From Streptomyces flaveus (GTDB lineage Bacteria; Actinomycetota; Actinomycetes; Streptomycetales; Streptomycetaceae): a stretch of DNA of 43,934 nt. How positions within the stretch are numbered: the stretch's first letter is position 1; every line of letters begins with the position of its first letter. Below, in pieces: positions 23,669 through 32,518 of this stretch. The stretch lies in assembly GCF_014647675.1 (NCBI RefSeq), contig NZ_BMPQ01000043.1, positions 9,495 to 53,428 on the forward strand, read 5' to 3'. Below the pieces are notes generated by a model. It was not told the origin of the DNA, did not search any database, and worked only from the letters and a program-made list of their open reading frames with translations. Position numbers and translations under genes: made by a program.

Positions 23669-25192
23669 TCAGGAACCCTGCGGCTGGCGTGCCGCCGTCG
23701 TCGACAGGCGTGGGCCCGTGGGCAGGAACTCCGACCAGGCGGCGGGGATCGGCGCGGGGGCCACCTCCTTGTAGCCCAGTCGGGTCTGGGCCTGTTCGGC
23801 CTCCTGCTGGGCCTGTTCGCGGTCCTTGGCCGTCGTACCGATGCCGGCGTCGTCCGTGCCACTGTCGGCGTTGGACTGCAGTACGTAGCGCAGGCCCGTG
23901 TCGGTGACGAGGAAGACGGGGCCGGCCTTGGTCTCCTCGCCCTGGAACTGGCGGTAGAGCTGGCCGGAACCAGGCGTGACGTACGCGCTGGAGGAGCCGG
24001 TGGGCAGCTTGGCCGGGAAGTCCGTGCCCGCCCAGGTGCTCAGGGTCGTGGCGCCCGAGCCGGCCTTCACGTCGCGCAGGACGTTGCAGACGGTGCTGCG
24101 GCTGCCTGCCCCTCCGGAGGCCTCGTTGACGGGCTGGGGTTCCTCGGTCGGCCAGGTGTACTCCGTGCCGAACGGCTCGCCCGGGACGATCGCGCCGGGG
24201 CCCATCTCCTTGGCCTCACCGGCCTGCCCTAGAGAGGCCAGGTCCTTGCTGAACAGCAGGAGCTGGGCGACGAAGGCCGAGACGGGGGCGACCCGGCCGG
24301 GCAGCACCACGTAGTACTGGTCCGTGTTGTTGTCGGGCGCCTTGAGCACCATGCCGACCCTGTTGGTCGTCTCGTCCAGCTGACCGGGGGCGTCGGCCGC
24401 GGCGCCCACCTGGTCGGTGATCTCGGGGAAGGAGATCCTGTCACCCCGGTGCAGGGTCTCCAGCCACTCCTTGGACACCTTCTGCGGCTGCCGGCCGGAG
24501 CCGACGACGGCGCGCAGCAGCAGTTCGTCGCTCTTGCCGATGGGGTACGACCGTCCGCTCGCGTCCACTACATAGCGGTTCCCGTCCGGGCCTGTGACGT
24601 AGAGGAGTTGACCTCCCGTCAGCTTCTCTCCCTTGCTCTCGGTCGCCTTCATGTCGCGGGAGGCGAGGACCAGGGCCGCCTTCTGGATCTCGCCGCCCGC
24701 GCTGGGGCGTTCGCAGACCGCCCAGCGCTTCTCGCTGCCCGCTTCGGACGCCGGGGGAAGGCGGTCGGGCCCGTAGGGGATGCCGATGGTGACGCCGTGC
24801 GGGATCTTGCCGTTGTCGAGGACGGACTCCTCGACGGTCACCACATCGCCCTGGCCCTCGTCGAGGAGCAGCTTGGCGGACGCCATGTTGAGGACCGGGT
24901 GCAGCTGAACCTCCCCGTCGGTCTTCAGGACGACGTAGCGCGTGGTCGAGTCGCTGGCGACGATCACCTTGGCGTTGGGGTCGTTCCAGCCCTTGGGCGC
25001 GGTGGGCTTGAACATGCCCCACGCCCCGAAGACGGCGATGACGATCACGCCCACGATGAGGCCGGGAACGATCGCGCGCAGCGGGCGGGGCGCCCCCTCC
25101 TCCGAGCCGTCGGGCGACGGCTGCAGGAAGGCCGCGAGCATGCGGCGCTTCGCGAAGGTGTAGGCATTGAGCTGGTCGCGCCGTGATGCCAT
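23669..25192 (-). CDS. eccB: Type VII secretion protein EccB
   Basis: This is the bitopic ESX core subunit with a large extracytoplasmic domain. The 507-residue product begins MASRRDQLNAYTFAKRRMLA, the family's conserved cytoplasmic N-terminus, then has one membrane helix (about residues 41-61) and a periplasm-facing R/beta-repeat domain. The latter carries family features such as LDEGQGDVVTVEESVLDNGK, a cysteine in RWAVCERP paired with one in TVCNVLRD, and DTGLRYVLQSNAD. ATG 25192 is chosen because it gives that conserved beginning. It is co-directional with mycP and divergent from eccE, sharing the 199-bp gap 25193-25391. Confidence 0.95.
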   Translation of the reverse strand: MASRRDQLNAYTFAKRRMLAAFLQPSPDGSEEGAPRPLRAIVPGLIVGVIVIAVFGAWGMFKPTAPKGWNDPNAKVIVASDSTTRYVVLKTDGEVQLHPVLNMASAKLLLDEGQGDVVTVEESVLDNGKIPHGVTIGIPYGPDRLPPASEAGSEKRWAVCERPSAGGEIQKAALVLASRDMKATESKGEKLTGGQLLYVTGPDGNRYVVDASGRSYPIGKSDELLLRAVVGSGRQPQKVSKEWLETLHRGDRISFPEITDQVGAAADAPGQLDETTNRVGMVLKAPDNNTDQYYVVLPGRVAPVSAFVAQLLLFSKDLASLGQAGEAKEMGPGAIVPGEPFGTEYTWPTEEPQPVNEASGGAGSRSTVCNVLRDVKAGSGATTLSTWAGTDFPAKLPTGSSSAYVTPGSGQLYRQFQGEETKAGPVFLVTDTGLRYVLQSNADSGTDDAGIGTTAKDREQAQQEAEQAQTRLGYKEVAPAPIPAAWSEFLPTGPRLSTTAARQPQGS

Positions 25193-25391
25193 CTGTGCCT
25201 GTCTCTCCCCGTGTTCACTTGGGCCGCGCTCGCCGGGGTGACCTGGTCCCCCGCCTTCGATGTCAGAGCGGCCCCCTACTATGCCTGGTATCCGCGGGGA
25301 CTTGTGGAGCGGGTAGGGTACTCGGGCCCTCAAGGGCCTTGTGCGGTGCTGGAATTGCAGCGAGTTGTGAGGGAAAACGGGGGATGGAGTG

Positions 25392-26708
25392 ATGGCATCC
25401 GGAACGCGCGTCCGGTCTCGTGACCGATCGCGGACACGGGGCTCCTCGGAGCCCCGGCAGACACCGGCGCAGCGGCCGGCCTCGCCGGGCGCGCTTCACT
25501 TCAGGGTGCGTTCGGGGCAGGTCGGGACATCTCAGTTGCAACGCTTCGTCCTGTTTGAGATCGCGGCCGCCATCCTGGTTGTCGGATGGGTGATCGACCC
25601 AGTGGCTCTGGTGCCTGCGGCTGTCGTCGCCGTCTGCCTGGTGCTGCTCTCCTTCTTCCGTCGGCGCGGCCGCTCCCTGCCCGAATGGCTGGCCACGGCG
25701 CGGGCGTTGAAAGCGCGGCAGCGCCGGGCCGCGAGTACGCCGATACCGGAGGGCACGGAGCCGGGGCTCGCGCCGGCCGTGGAGTGCGACCCGAGTCTGC
25801 GGACGTACACGTATGCCGGCCGTGACCGCCGGCCTGTCGGAATCGTCGGAGACGGCACGTTCGTCACCGCGGTCCTGCAGGTGGAGGCCGACGCCACCGC
25901 GCTGCGGGCCGAGCGGAGCAGGCAGCCGCTGCCGATCTCCCTGGTGTACGACGCCCTGGAGGTGGACGGGATCCGGCTGGAGTCGGCGCAGGTCGTGCTG
26001 CACACCCAGGCCGCGCCCGCGATTCATCTGCCCCAGCAGTCCGTGGCCGTCGCCAACTACGCGCCCCTGCAGGAGCAGACGGGTGCGCCGGCCGTGCGGA
26101 TCACGTGGATCGCGTTGAAGCTCGACCCGGAGCTGTGCCCGGAGGCCGTGGCCGCGCGCGGGGGCGGTCTCGTCGGGGCGCAGAAGTGCGTCGTGCGTGC
26201 CGCCGATCACCTCGCGAGCCGGCTGACCGGGGCCAGGTTCCGGGCGACCCTCCTCGACGAGGAGGAGCTGACCTCCGCCATCGCCACCTCGGCCTGCGCC
26301 AACCCGCTGGTGACGGCGGAGGCCGGGCGGGCGGGGACGCGGGAGCGGCGGACCGAGGAGTCGGGCCGGAGCTGGCGCTGCGACAACCGCAGACACACCA
26401 CGTACTGGATCCGCCGGTGGCCCACGCTGGGCGGCGAGAGGGCGCCGTCGATGCCGCAGCTCCTCGCTCTCGTGACGGCCGTCCCCGCGCTCGCCACCAC
26501 CTTCAGCCTCACGCTCACGCGCGGGGAGCGGCAGGAGGTCTCCGTGGCCGGACACCTGCGGGTGACCGGGCGCAGCGACGACGAACTCGTCGCCGCCCGA
26601 CGCGCGTTGCAGGGAGCGGCCCGGCACACGGGTACGGGGCTCGCCCGCCTCGACCGGGAACAAGCCCCCGGCATGCTCGCCACTCTGCCTCTCGGAGGTG
26701 CCCGGTGA
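25392..26708 (+). CDS. eccE: Type VII secretion protein EccE
   Basis: This is the peripheral ESX membrane-complex subunit EccE. The 438-residue product has an Arg/Ser/Pro-rich start, two adjacent membrane helices (about residues 52-68 and 71-89), a basic stretch and a large cytoplasmic domain. The domain shows RTYTYAGRDRRPVGIVGDG, AVRITWIALKLDPELCPEAV and TTYWIRRWP, which fit EccE. ATG 25392 is preceded by GGGGGATGGAG; a GTG directly before it is also possible. The last bases overlap the next gene (GTGA), so the two are translationally coupled. Confidence 0.88.
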   Translation: MASGTRVRSRDRSRTRGSSEPRQTPAQRPASPGALHFRVRSGQVGTSQLQRFVLFEIAAAILVVGWVIDPVALVPAAVVAVCLVLLSFFRRRGRSLPEWLATARALKARQRRAASTPIPEGTEPGLAPAVECDPSLRTYTYAGRDRRPVGIVGDGTFVTAVLQVEADATALRAERSRQPLPISLVYDALEVDGIRLESAQVVLHTQAAPAIHLPQQSVAVANYAPLQEQTGAPAVRITWIALKLDPELCPEAVAARGGGLVGAQKCVVRAADHLASRLTGARFRATLLDEEELTSAIATSACANPLVTAEAGRAGTRERRTEESGRSWRCDNRRHTTYWIRRWPTLGGERAPSMPQLLALVTAVPALATTFSLTLTRGERQEVSVAGHLRVTGRSDDELVAARRALQGAARHTGTGLARLDREQAPGMLATLPLGGAR

Positions 26709-27490
26709 CGGCGATGACCCCACGCGTGGGACAGGCGGCCACCGGTCGCGGCGAGCCACAGCCCTCCGTCCCCGAGCGGGCGCGCGAACTGCTGCGCAGC
26801 GGCCTCGGGTTGATCGGCCCGCGGCACGCTCGGCACTCCGTGTCCGTCGACCAACTGGACGCCCTCGCCCTCCCCATCGGCGACGACGGTGTCGTCATCG
26901 GCGTGGACGCGGAGGGGCGGCCCGCGGTGTTGGGGCTCAATCGGCCGACTCCGTACGACATCGTCCTCATCGGTGGGCTGTGGACCGTGCAGGTCCTCGC
27001 GCTCAGGGCGGCGGCGACGGGAGCGCGGGTGGCCGTGGAGACGGGGCGTCCGCAGGCCTGGATACAGATGGTGCATGCCATGGGCGGCGGGCAGAACGGT
27101 CTGGCCGTGTATGACGTCGGGCGGGTGCCGCCGCAGGGCACCTCGGCCGGTACGCCCGTGCTGGTGGTGCGGGACTGCGGTATGCGACCGCCACGCGGCC
27201 GGGTCGTCTCCGGGCCCTGGCAGTCGGTGCTGACCCTGCTGCCGTACCTCAGCCCGGTGGCTCCGCGGCTCGTGCGGCAGGCGCGGCTCGTCGGTGTGCA
27301 GCGAATCTCGCCGGACGAGGCGACGGAGCTGGGCCGCACGATGGCGCTGCCGCGGCCCGAGGTGGAGGCCTTGCCCGGCCTCTCCGACGGCCTCACCCTG
27401 TGGTGCAGCGATCGCGACCGGCAGTACGTGATGACACAGCCGACGGACGCCGAGACCGGATTGTTGGGTATGCCACGAAGGATGGACTGA
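26705..27490 (+). CDS. EccE-coupled cytoplasmic protein (unknown, ESX-associated)
   Basis: A 261-residue soluble protein starting at GTG 26705 inside the eccE stop (GTGA overlap), with GGAGGTG upstream. It has an alternating strand/helix pattern (DGVVIGVDAEGRPAVLGLNR, TPYDIVLIGGLWTVQVLALR, AAATGARVAVETGRPQAW, TPVLVVRDCG) but no Walker motif and no membrane segment. The motifs recall nucleotide-binding-like regions seen in some longer EccE proteins, so this may be a split-off EccE domain. Strict coupling to eccE supports a stoichiometric role at the complex. Confidence 0.8.
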   Translation: MTAMTPRVGQAATGRGEPQPSVPERARELLRSGLGLIGPRHARHSVSVDQLDALALPIGDDGVVIGVDAEGRPAVLGLNRPTPYDIVLIGGLWTVQVLALRAAATGARVAVETGRPQAWIQMVHAMGGGQNGLAVYDVGRVPPQGTSAGTPVLVVRDCGMRPPRGRVVSGPWQSVLTLLPYLSPVAPRLVRQARLVGVQRISPDEATELGRTMALPRPEVEALPGLSDGLTLWCSDRDRQYVMTQPTDAETGLLGMPRRMD

Positions 27491-27824
27491 GGGTCTGGAT
27501 TTGCGGACCTTTGAACGGAATCGGGCGGTTTGAACGCGGGTCCCGGGCGGTTCGTTGTTCGCCTTTTGCGCGGTTGTTCGCCACTTCGTCGATCGCGTAT
27601 GTCACTTCTGAGGCGGAGTGTGACGTAGTGGGTAGGTGCCGAGGGGCGGGCGGGCCTGCCGTGGGGGTTGTTGTGGTGATTAGGCTGGGCGGGGTGCGGC
27701 AGGAGAACCCGTGGACGGGTCAGCCGCGTCACAGGGGGAGAGCCGGGCGGATCAGACGGCCTCGGACGACAAGAACGGTCGCCCCAGTACGGCATGACGG
27801 TGCTCGACCACACCAGGAGGAATT
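27491..27824 (+). other. Leader/promoter region of the EspI-like gene
   Basis: 334 bases without a supported gene. Two TTTGAACG copies lie 22 bases apart near 27510-27540. A TAGGCT hexamer at about 27684 could be a -10, but no convincing -35 precedes it. A perfect AGGAGG (27815-27820) sits before GTG 27825. Confidence 0.5.
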
Positions 27825-30800
27825 GTGAACAGCGATCGGGACGGGATCCGCGGGGGCTGGGCCACACCCGGCGATGACCAGTCCGACGCGGAGTCCGCCG
27901 TCGAGACGACGGGCGAGTTCACCATCGATTACGCGCCGCCTGCCTGGTATACGCAGAATGCGTCGGGTAGTTCGGAGGAGGCGTCTTCTTCTCCGGTTCC
28001 CCCCTCTTCGCCCGCTTCTCCTGCTTATCCCGCTTATCCCGTTTCTCCGGTCGCGGAGGGGGCGGGTACGGCTGAGGGGGCGGCGCCTGCCGCTGACGCC
28101 GGTAGTCCTGCCGCTCTGCCCAACCTGCCTGCAGGGGGCAGTTTCCAGGCTCCTTGGGTTGCGCCTGTGCCTCCGGCACCCGTTGCCGAGACTCCTGACG
28201 AGGAGGAGGACGCGGGGAACGGGGATCTGGAGAGTGGCGCCACGATGCGGATCTCCGCTGTCGCTCTTAAGAGGGAGTTTCAGGAGCGGGCTGCGGAGGC
28301 CGAGGGCGGGGAGAGCGGCGACGACGGTTCGGGGGCTGTCGAGGAGTCGGCGGTTGTCGAGGAGTCGGCTGGCGGTGACTCCGTCGATTCGGTTGAGGAG
28401 AGCGCTGGGCTTGAGGAGGGGAGCGGCTCCGCCGGCTCCGGTGCCTCCGATGGCTCTGATGGTTCCGACGAAGTCGAGGATGTCGTTGGCACCGGCTCGG
28501 ACGTTGTGGACGACTCGGATGTCGCTGAGGTGGTGTCGTTCGGGAGTGGATCGGATGACGGTGGCATCGAGGGCGTAGACGAAGAGGAAGAGGTTGAGGG
28601 GGGCGACGCGGGGGCGTCCTCGGAGGGTGTGGCCGAGGGGTCCGGCGAGGCGGAGAGCGAAGGCGACGTTGCGGAAGAGTCCGCGGACGTTGTCGGTCTC
28701 CCCCGTGTTGATGTCGTTCCCGAGGGTTCCGGCGAGGATGCTGAGAACTCGGACGACGAGGTCAACGACGCTGTTCCCACGGGGGACTTGGAGCCCCAGG
28801 ACGCGGAGCCCGAGGATGTCCGGCCGGGCGACGATGCCGAGCCGGAGGACGCTCAGCCAGGTCGGGATGAGCCTGCGGACGTGGAACCTCAGGATGCGGG
28901 GCCCCAGGACGCCGCACCTCAGGACGTAGTGCCGGGGCTTGGTTCGGGGACCGGCGATGCCGTGCAGGACGCGCCTCCGGCGTGGGCTCCGCCGCCGTTG
29001 CCGCAGGGTGGGCTTCCGCCGTTGCCGCCCGCCTATCAGCCTGCCGCGCCTGCTACGGCGGCGCAGTGGCCCGCATCTGCGGAGAACGACAGCCAGGGCG
29101 ACGACGGGCAGACAGGGGGCCCGGCGCAGCCGTCGGTGCCGCCGCAGGGCCAGCAGCCGTTCCAGCCGCAGGCACCGCAGCCCGCACCTCCGGCTTGGCC
29201 TGCTGGTCCGGGTACGCCTGCCGTGCCGGGTCAACGTGCGGATGCGGAGTCTGCGCCCGCTCCGGCCGCCGACTCCGCTCCTTCGGCGCCTGCTGCGGGT
29301 GGTCCCGGGGCTGGTTCGGCTCCTGGGCAGGCGGGGGCTCAGGGCTTCCCGCAGTTCGGTACGCCGCCTGGTACGGCACCGAGTCCGCAGGGCGGCAGCC
29401 CGGGTACGACACCGACACCGCAGGGCAACCCCGGCTTCCCACAGGCCGGGAGCCCGACCGCGCCTCCGGCCGCCCAGAGTGGTTACGGATTCCCGCAGCC
29501 GGGTGCCGCGACGACGGCTCCGCAGGACAGCTCCGCTCAGCCGCAGCCGCAGGGCGGCTACGGGTTCCCGCGGCCGGGCAACGGCCCCGCTCCTCAGGCG
29601 CCGAACATTCCGGCGCAAGGTGCGCCCAACACGCCTGGGCAGGCCGCCGGTTACGGGTTCCCGCAGCCCGGTGCGCCCGCAGGCGCCGACGCCTCCGCCG
29701 CGCCCCAAGCACCCAGTCAGCAGGCCGGTTACGGATTCCCCCAGCCGGGGAGCCCCGCGCCGGAGACACCCAACAAGCCCGGCCAGCCCGTCGGCGGCTT
29801 CCCGCAGCCCGGCACGCCTGCAAGTGCCGCTGCCACTCCCGCTGCCCCCAACTCGCCTGCCCAGCAGGGGGGGTACGGATTCCCGCAGCCGCCCGTGCCC
29901 GGACAGCAGGGGCAGGGTGCCGGTCAGCCCCCGGCTCCGACGCCAGGGCAGCCATCTGCTCAGCCGCCCGCCGCTGCCCAGCCACCGCAGCAGGCGCAGT
30001 CGCCACAGCCGCCCAGCCCACAGGCAGGTTACGGATTCCCACAGCCGGGGAACCCGGCTCCGGGCATGCCCAACAACTCCGGGCAGCCTGCCGGTTACGG
30101 ATTCCCACAGCCCGGCACACCCGCCGCCACCAACCCGGCTGCGCCCAACCCGCCCGCCCAGCAGGGCGGTTACGGGTTCCCCCAGTCGCCCGCACCCACC
30201 CCCGCGCCCGGCCAGCAGGCGCAAGGTGCCGGTCAGCCCGGTGCCGGGCCTGCGGCGCCGACGCCACAGGGCGCGCCTCAGCCGCCCCATGCTCAGCCCC
30301 ACCCCGGCCAGCCCTACCCACCGCAGGGCGGCCAGCCCTTCCCGCACCAGCCGAACCCCCAGCCCGGTGCGGACCAGCACCAGCCCGGCGTACCGCATCC
30401 GCACCCGCAGGGTCAGCAGCCGCCCATGCCCCAGCCGGGCCAGCCAGGTCAGCCCGGCGGGCAGCCGCCCGTCGACCCCCGTGCCGGTGCCGCCTGGCCG
30501 CAGGCCGTGCGGCACGATCAGCGGCAGCCCACGAACCCGGGGGCGCCGCTCGGGTACACGGCGGCCGTTGAGCTGTCGTCGGACCGGCTGCTCAACAACA
30601 AGAAGCAGAAGACGAAGAGCGGGCGCACAGCGGCCGCGTCCTCACGGTTCAAGCTCGGGGGCAAGAAGGAGGAGGCCGAGCGGCAGCGGAAGCTCGAGCT
30701 CATCCGGACGCCGGTGCTGTCCTGCTACCGCATCGCCGTCATCAGCCTCAAGGGCGGCGTCGGCAAGACGACCACGACCACCGCGCTGGGCTCCACGCTT

Positions 30801-32168
30801 GCCAGCGAACGGCAGGACAAGATCCTCGCGATCGACGCCAACCCGGACGCCGGTACGCTCGGCCGCCGCGTGCGCCGCGAGACCGGGGCCACCATCCGTG
30901 ACCTCGTCCAGGCGATCCCGTACCTCAACTCGTACATGGACATCCGGCGGTTCACCTCGCAGGCGTCCTCGGGGCTCGAGATCATCGCCAACGACGTCGA
31001 CCCGGCGGTCTCCACGACGTTCAACGACGAGGACTACCGGCGCGCGATCGACGTGCTCGGCCAGCAGTACCCGATCATCCTGACCGACTCCGGTACGGGT
31101 CTCCTCTACAGCGCCATGCGCGGCGTACTTGACCTCGCCGACCAGCTCATCATCGTCTCGACGCCTTCCGTGGACGGTGCGAGCAGCGCCAGTACGACGC
31201 TGGACTGGCTGTCCGCCCACGGGTACGCCGACCTGGTGTCGCGGTCCATCACCGTCATCTCCGGAGTGCGTGAGACCGGCAAGATGATCAAGGTGGACGA
31301 CATCGTCAGCCACTTCGAGACACGGTGCCGTGGCGTGATCGTCGTGCCGTTCGACGAGCATCTGGCGGCCGGTGCCGAGGTCGACCTCGACATGATGCGG
31401 CCGAAGGTGCGCGAGGCGTACTTCAACCTCTCGGCGTTGGTCGCCGAGGACATCGCGCGGCACCAGCAGTCGCAGGGCCTGTGGACATCGGACGGCAACC
31501 CGCCGCCGGTCGCCGCGCCGCCCCTGCCGGGCCAGCACGTCCCTGGCCAGGCCCCGGCGCAGGGCCAGCAGCCCATGCCCCAGCCGGGCCAGGCATATCC
31601 CCAGCACCCGGGTCAGCCGGGCGGCCAGCCGTACCCGCAACAGCCCGGCGCGCAGCCCCAACCCGGCCACCAGCCGGGTGCCCAACCCCCGCCCGGTCAC
31701 CAGCCCGGCCCTCACCCCGGTACCCAGCCCCAGCCTGGCGCCCAGCCCGGCGGCTACCCCCAGCCGCCCGCGCAACCGGGCCACCCCGGCGCACCCCAGG
31801 GCTGGCAGCCCCACCCGGGCGGACCGACACCGCCCCAGCCCGGCGGTTACGGATTCCCGCAGCCCGGCCAGGCCGCACAGCCCCAGCCCCAGCCCCAGCC
31901 CCAGCCCCAGCCAGGACAACCGCCTCAGCCGCACCCCGGCGGCCCGGCACCCACACAACCCCAGCCCGGCCACCCTGGCCACCCCGCGCACCCCCAACCG
32001 GGCGCCCCGTTCCAACCCCCCGCCCCGGGCCAGCAGTTCCAGCCGGGTCAGCCATTCCAACCGCACCAGCCACCCCAGGGAGACCAGGGACAGGGACAGG
32101 GGCAAAACCAAGGCCAGGGTCAGGGCCAGAACCAGGGCCAAACCCCACCACCCCCACCCCCGCAGTAA
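27825..32168 (+). CDS. EspI-like giant MinD/ParA ATPase with disordered repeat-rich arms
   Basis: A 1447-residue protein in three parts. Residues 1-975 are disordered: an acidic Glu/Asp/Ser/Val region (about 130-370), then Pro/Gln/Ala/Gly-rich sequence with recurring GYGFPQPG motifs. Residues about 965-1225 form a MinD/ParA-type P-loop ATPase: VISLKGGVGKTTTTTALGS (K976 and K981 are the two Walker lysines), ILAIDANPDAGTLGRRV, YPIILTDSGTG and LIIVSTPSVDGASSAS. The remaining ~220 residues are again Pro/Gln-rich with one more GYGFPQPG. Mycobacterial EspI has the same order (Pro-rich arm plus ParA-like ATPase) and regulates ESX-1, so an energy-sensing or positioning role is the best inference. GTG 27825 has an ideal RBS. 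Confidence 0.9.
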   Translation: MNSDRDGIRGGWATPGDDQSDAESAVETTGEFTIDYAPPAWYTQNASGSSEEASSSPVPPSSPASPAYPAYPVSPVAEGAGTAEGAAPAADAGSPAALPNLPAGGSFQAPWVAPVPPAPVAETPDEEEDAGNGDLESGATMRISAVALKREFQERAAEAEGGESGDDGSGAVEESAVVEESAGGDSVDSVEESAGLEEGSGSAGSGASDGSDGSDEVEDVVGTGSDVVDDSDVAEVVSFGSGSDDGGIEGVDEEEEVEGGDAGASSEGVAEGSGEAESEGDVAEESADVVGLPRVDVVPEGSGEDAENSDDEVNDAVPTGDLEPQDAEPEDVRPGDDAEPEDAQPGRDEPADVEPQDAGPQDAAPQDVVPGLGSGTGDAVQDAPPAWAPPPLPQGGLPPLPPAYQPAAPATAAQWPASAENDSQGDDGQTGGPAQPSVPPQGQQPFQPQAPQPAPPAWPAGPGTPAVPGQRADAESAPAPAADSAPSAPAAGGPGAGSAPGQAGAQGFPQFGTPPGTAPSPQGGSPGTTPTPQGNPGFPQAGSPTAPPAAQSGYGFPQPGAATTAPQDSSAQPQPQGGYGFPRPGNGPAPQAPNIPAQGAPNTPGQAAGYGFPQPGAPAGADASAAPQAPSQQAGYGFPQPGSPAPETPNKPGQPVGGFPQPGTPASAAATPAAPNSPAQQGGYGFPQPPVPGQQGQGAGQPPAPTPGQPSAQPPAAAQPPQQAQSPQPPSPQAGYGFPQPGNPAPGMPNNSGQPAGYGFPQPGTPAATNPAAPNPPAQQGGYGFPQSPAPTPAPGQQAQGAGQPGAGPAAPTPQGAPQPPHAQPHPGQPYPPQGGQPFPHQPNPQPGADQHQPGVPHPHPQGQQPPMPQPGQPGQPGGQPPVDPRAGAAWPQAVRHDQRQPTNPGAPLGYTAAVELSSDRLLNNKKQKTKSGRTAAASSRFKLGGKKEEAERQRKLELIRTPVLSCYRIAVISLKGGVGKTTTTTALGSTLASERQDKILAIDANPDAGTLGRRVRRETGATIRDLVQAIPYLNSYMDIRRFTSQASSGLEIIANDVDPAVSTTFNDEDYRRAIDVLGQQYPIILTDSGTGLLYSAMRGVLDLADQLIIVSTPSVDGASSASTTLDWLSAHGYADLVSRSITVISGVRETGKMIKVDDIVSHFETRCRGVIVVPFDEHLAAGAEVDLDMMRPKVREAYFNLSALVAEDIARHQQSQGLWTSDGNPPPVAAPPLPGQHVPGQAPAQGQQPMPQPGQAYPQHPGQPGGQPYPQQPGAQPQPGHQPGAQPPPGHQPGPHPGTQPQPGAQPGGYPQPPAQPGHPGAPQGWQPHPGGPTPPQPGGYGFPQPGQAAQPQPQPQPQPQPGQPPQPHPGGPAPTQPQPGHPGHPAHPQPGAPFQPPAPGQQFQPGQPFQPHQPPQGDQGQGQGQNQGQGQGQNQGQTPPPPPPQ

Positions 32169-32200
32169 CCCAATCGGCCGAATCCCACCCCCGGTTCCAC

Positions 32201-32242
32201 GCGAAGAGCCCGCCCCGTTCCCCAACGGCGCGGGCTCTTCGC
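32201..32242 (+). terminator. Strong hairpin after the EspI-like gene
   Basis: A 13-bp perfect stem (32201-32213 with 32230-32242; arms GCGAAGAGCCCGC/GCGGGCTCTTCGC) encloses a further partial CCGTT/AACGG pairing. It begins 32 bases after the stop and separates the ESX locus from the transporter operon. Confidence 0.85.
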
Positions 32243-32439
32243 GTACGCCCATATCCGCCCGCGGACGTCCCGACACCGACCCCACCACACGACCCCCGAA
32301 ACACCCTCACACCAGCCCCGATCCCCGCCCGATCCCCACCGCCAGGCTGCTACCAGGCCCCTTTCACCGGTCTGAACCTATGGTCGTCAAATCCGCGTCA
32401 ACTCGTTATTTCCGCAGGCCACATGGGGTGTTCCCACCG

Positions 32440-32469
32440 TTGACGCACGCCGATCGCCACTGATAGACA
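32440..32469 (+). promoter_or_regulatory. Candidate promoter of the oligopeptide transporter operon
   Basis: TTGACG (32440-32445) and TAGACA (32464-32469) are 18 bases apart, about 50 bases before ATG 32519. The -35 is excellent for a housekeeping sigma factor; the -10 lacks the final T. The rest of 32243-32439 shows no gene. Confidence 0.5.
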
Positions 32470-32518
32470 CGCACACCAAACTGCCGGTGATGACGCGAGG
32501 TCAGCGAGGTCAGCAGCC

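Noticed and set aside
27729..30515. 928-codon open frame on the minus strand opposite the EspI-like gene
   Set aside because: It is an antisense shadow of a very GC-rich, repetitive gene. The product is mostly Arg/Leu/Gly low complexity with no domain, and the plus strand carries a clear ATPase with an ideal RBS.
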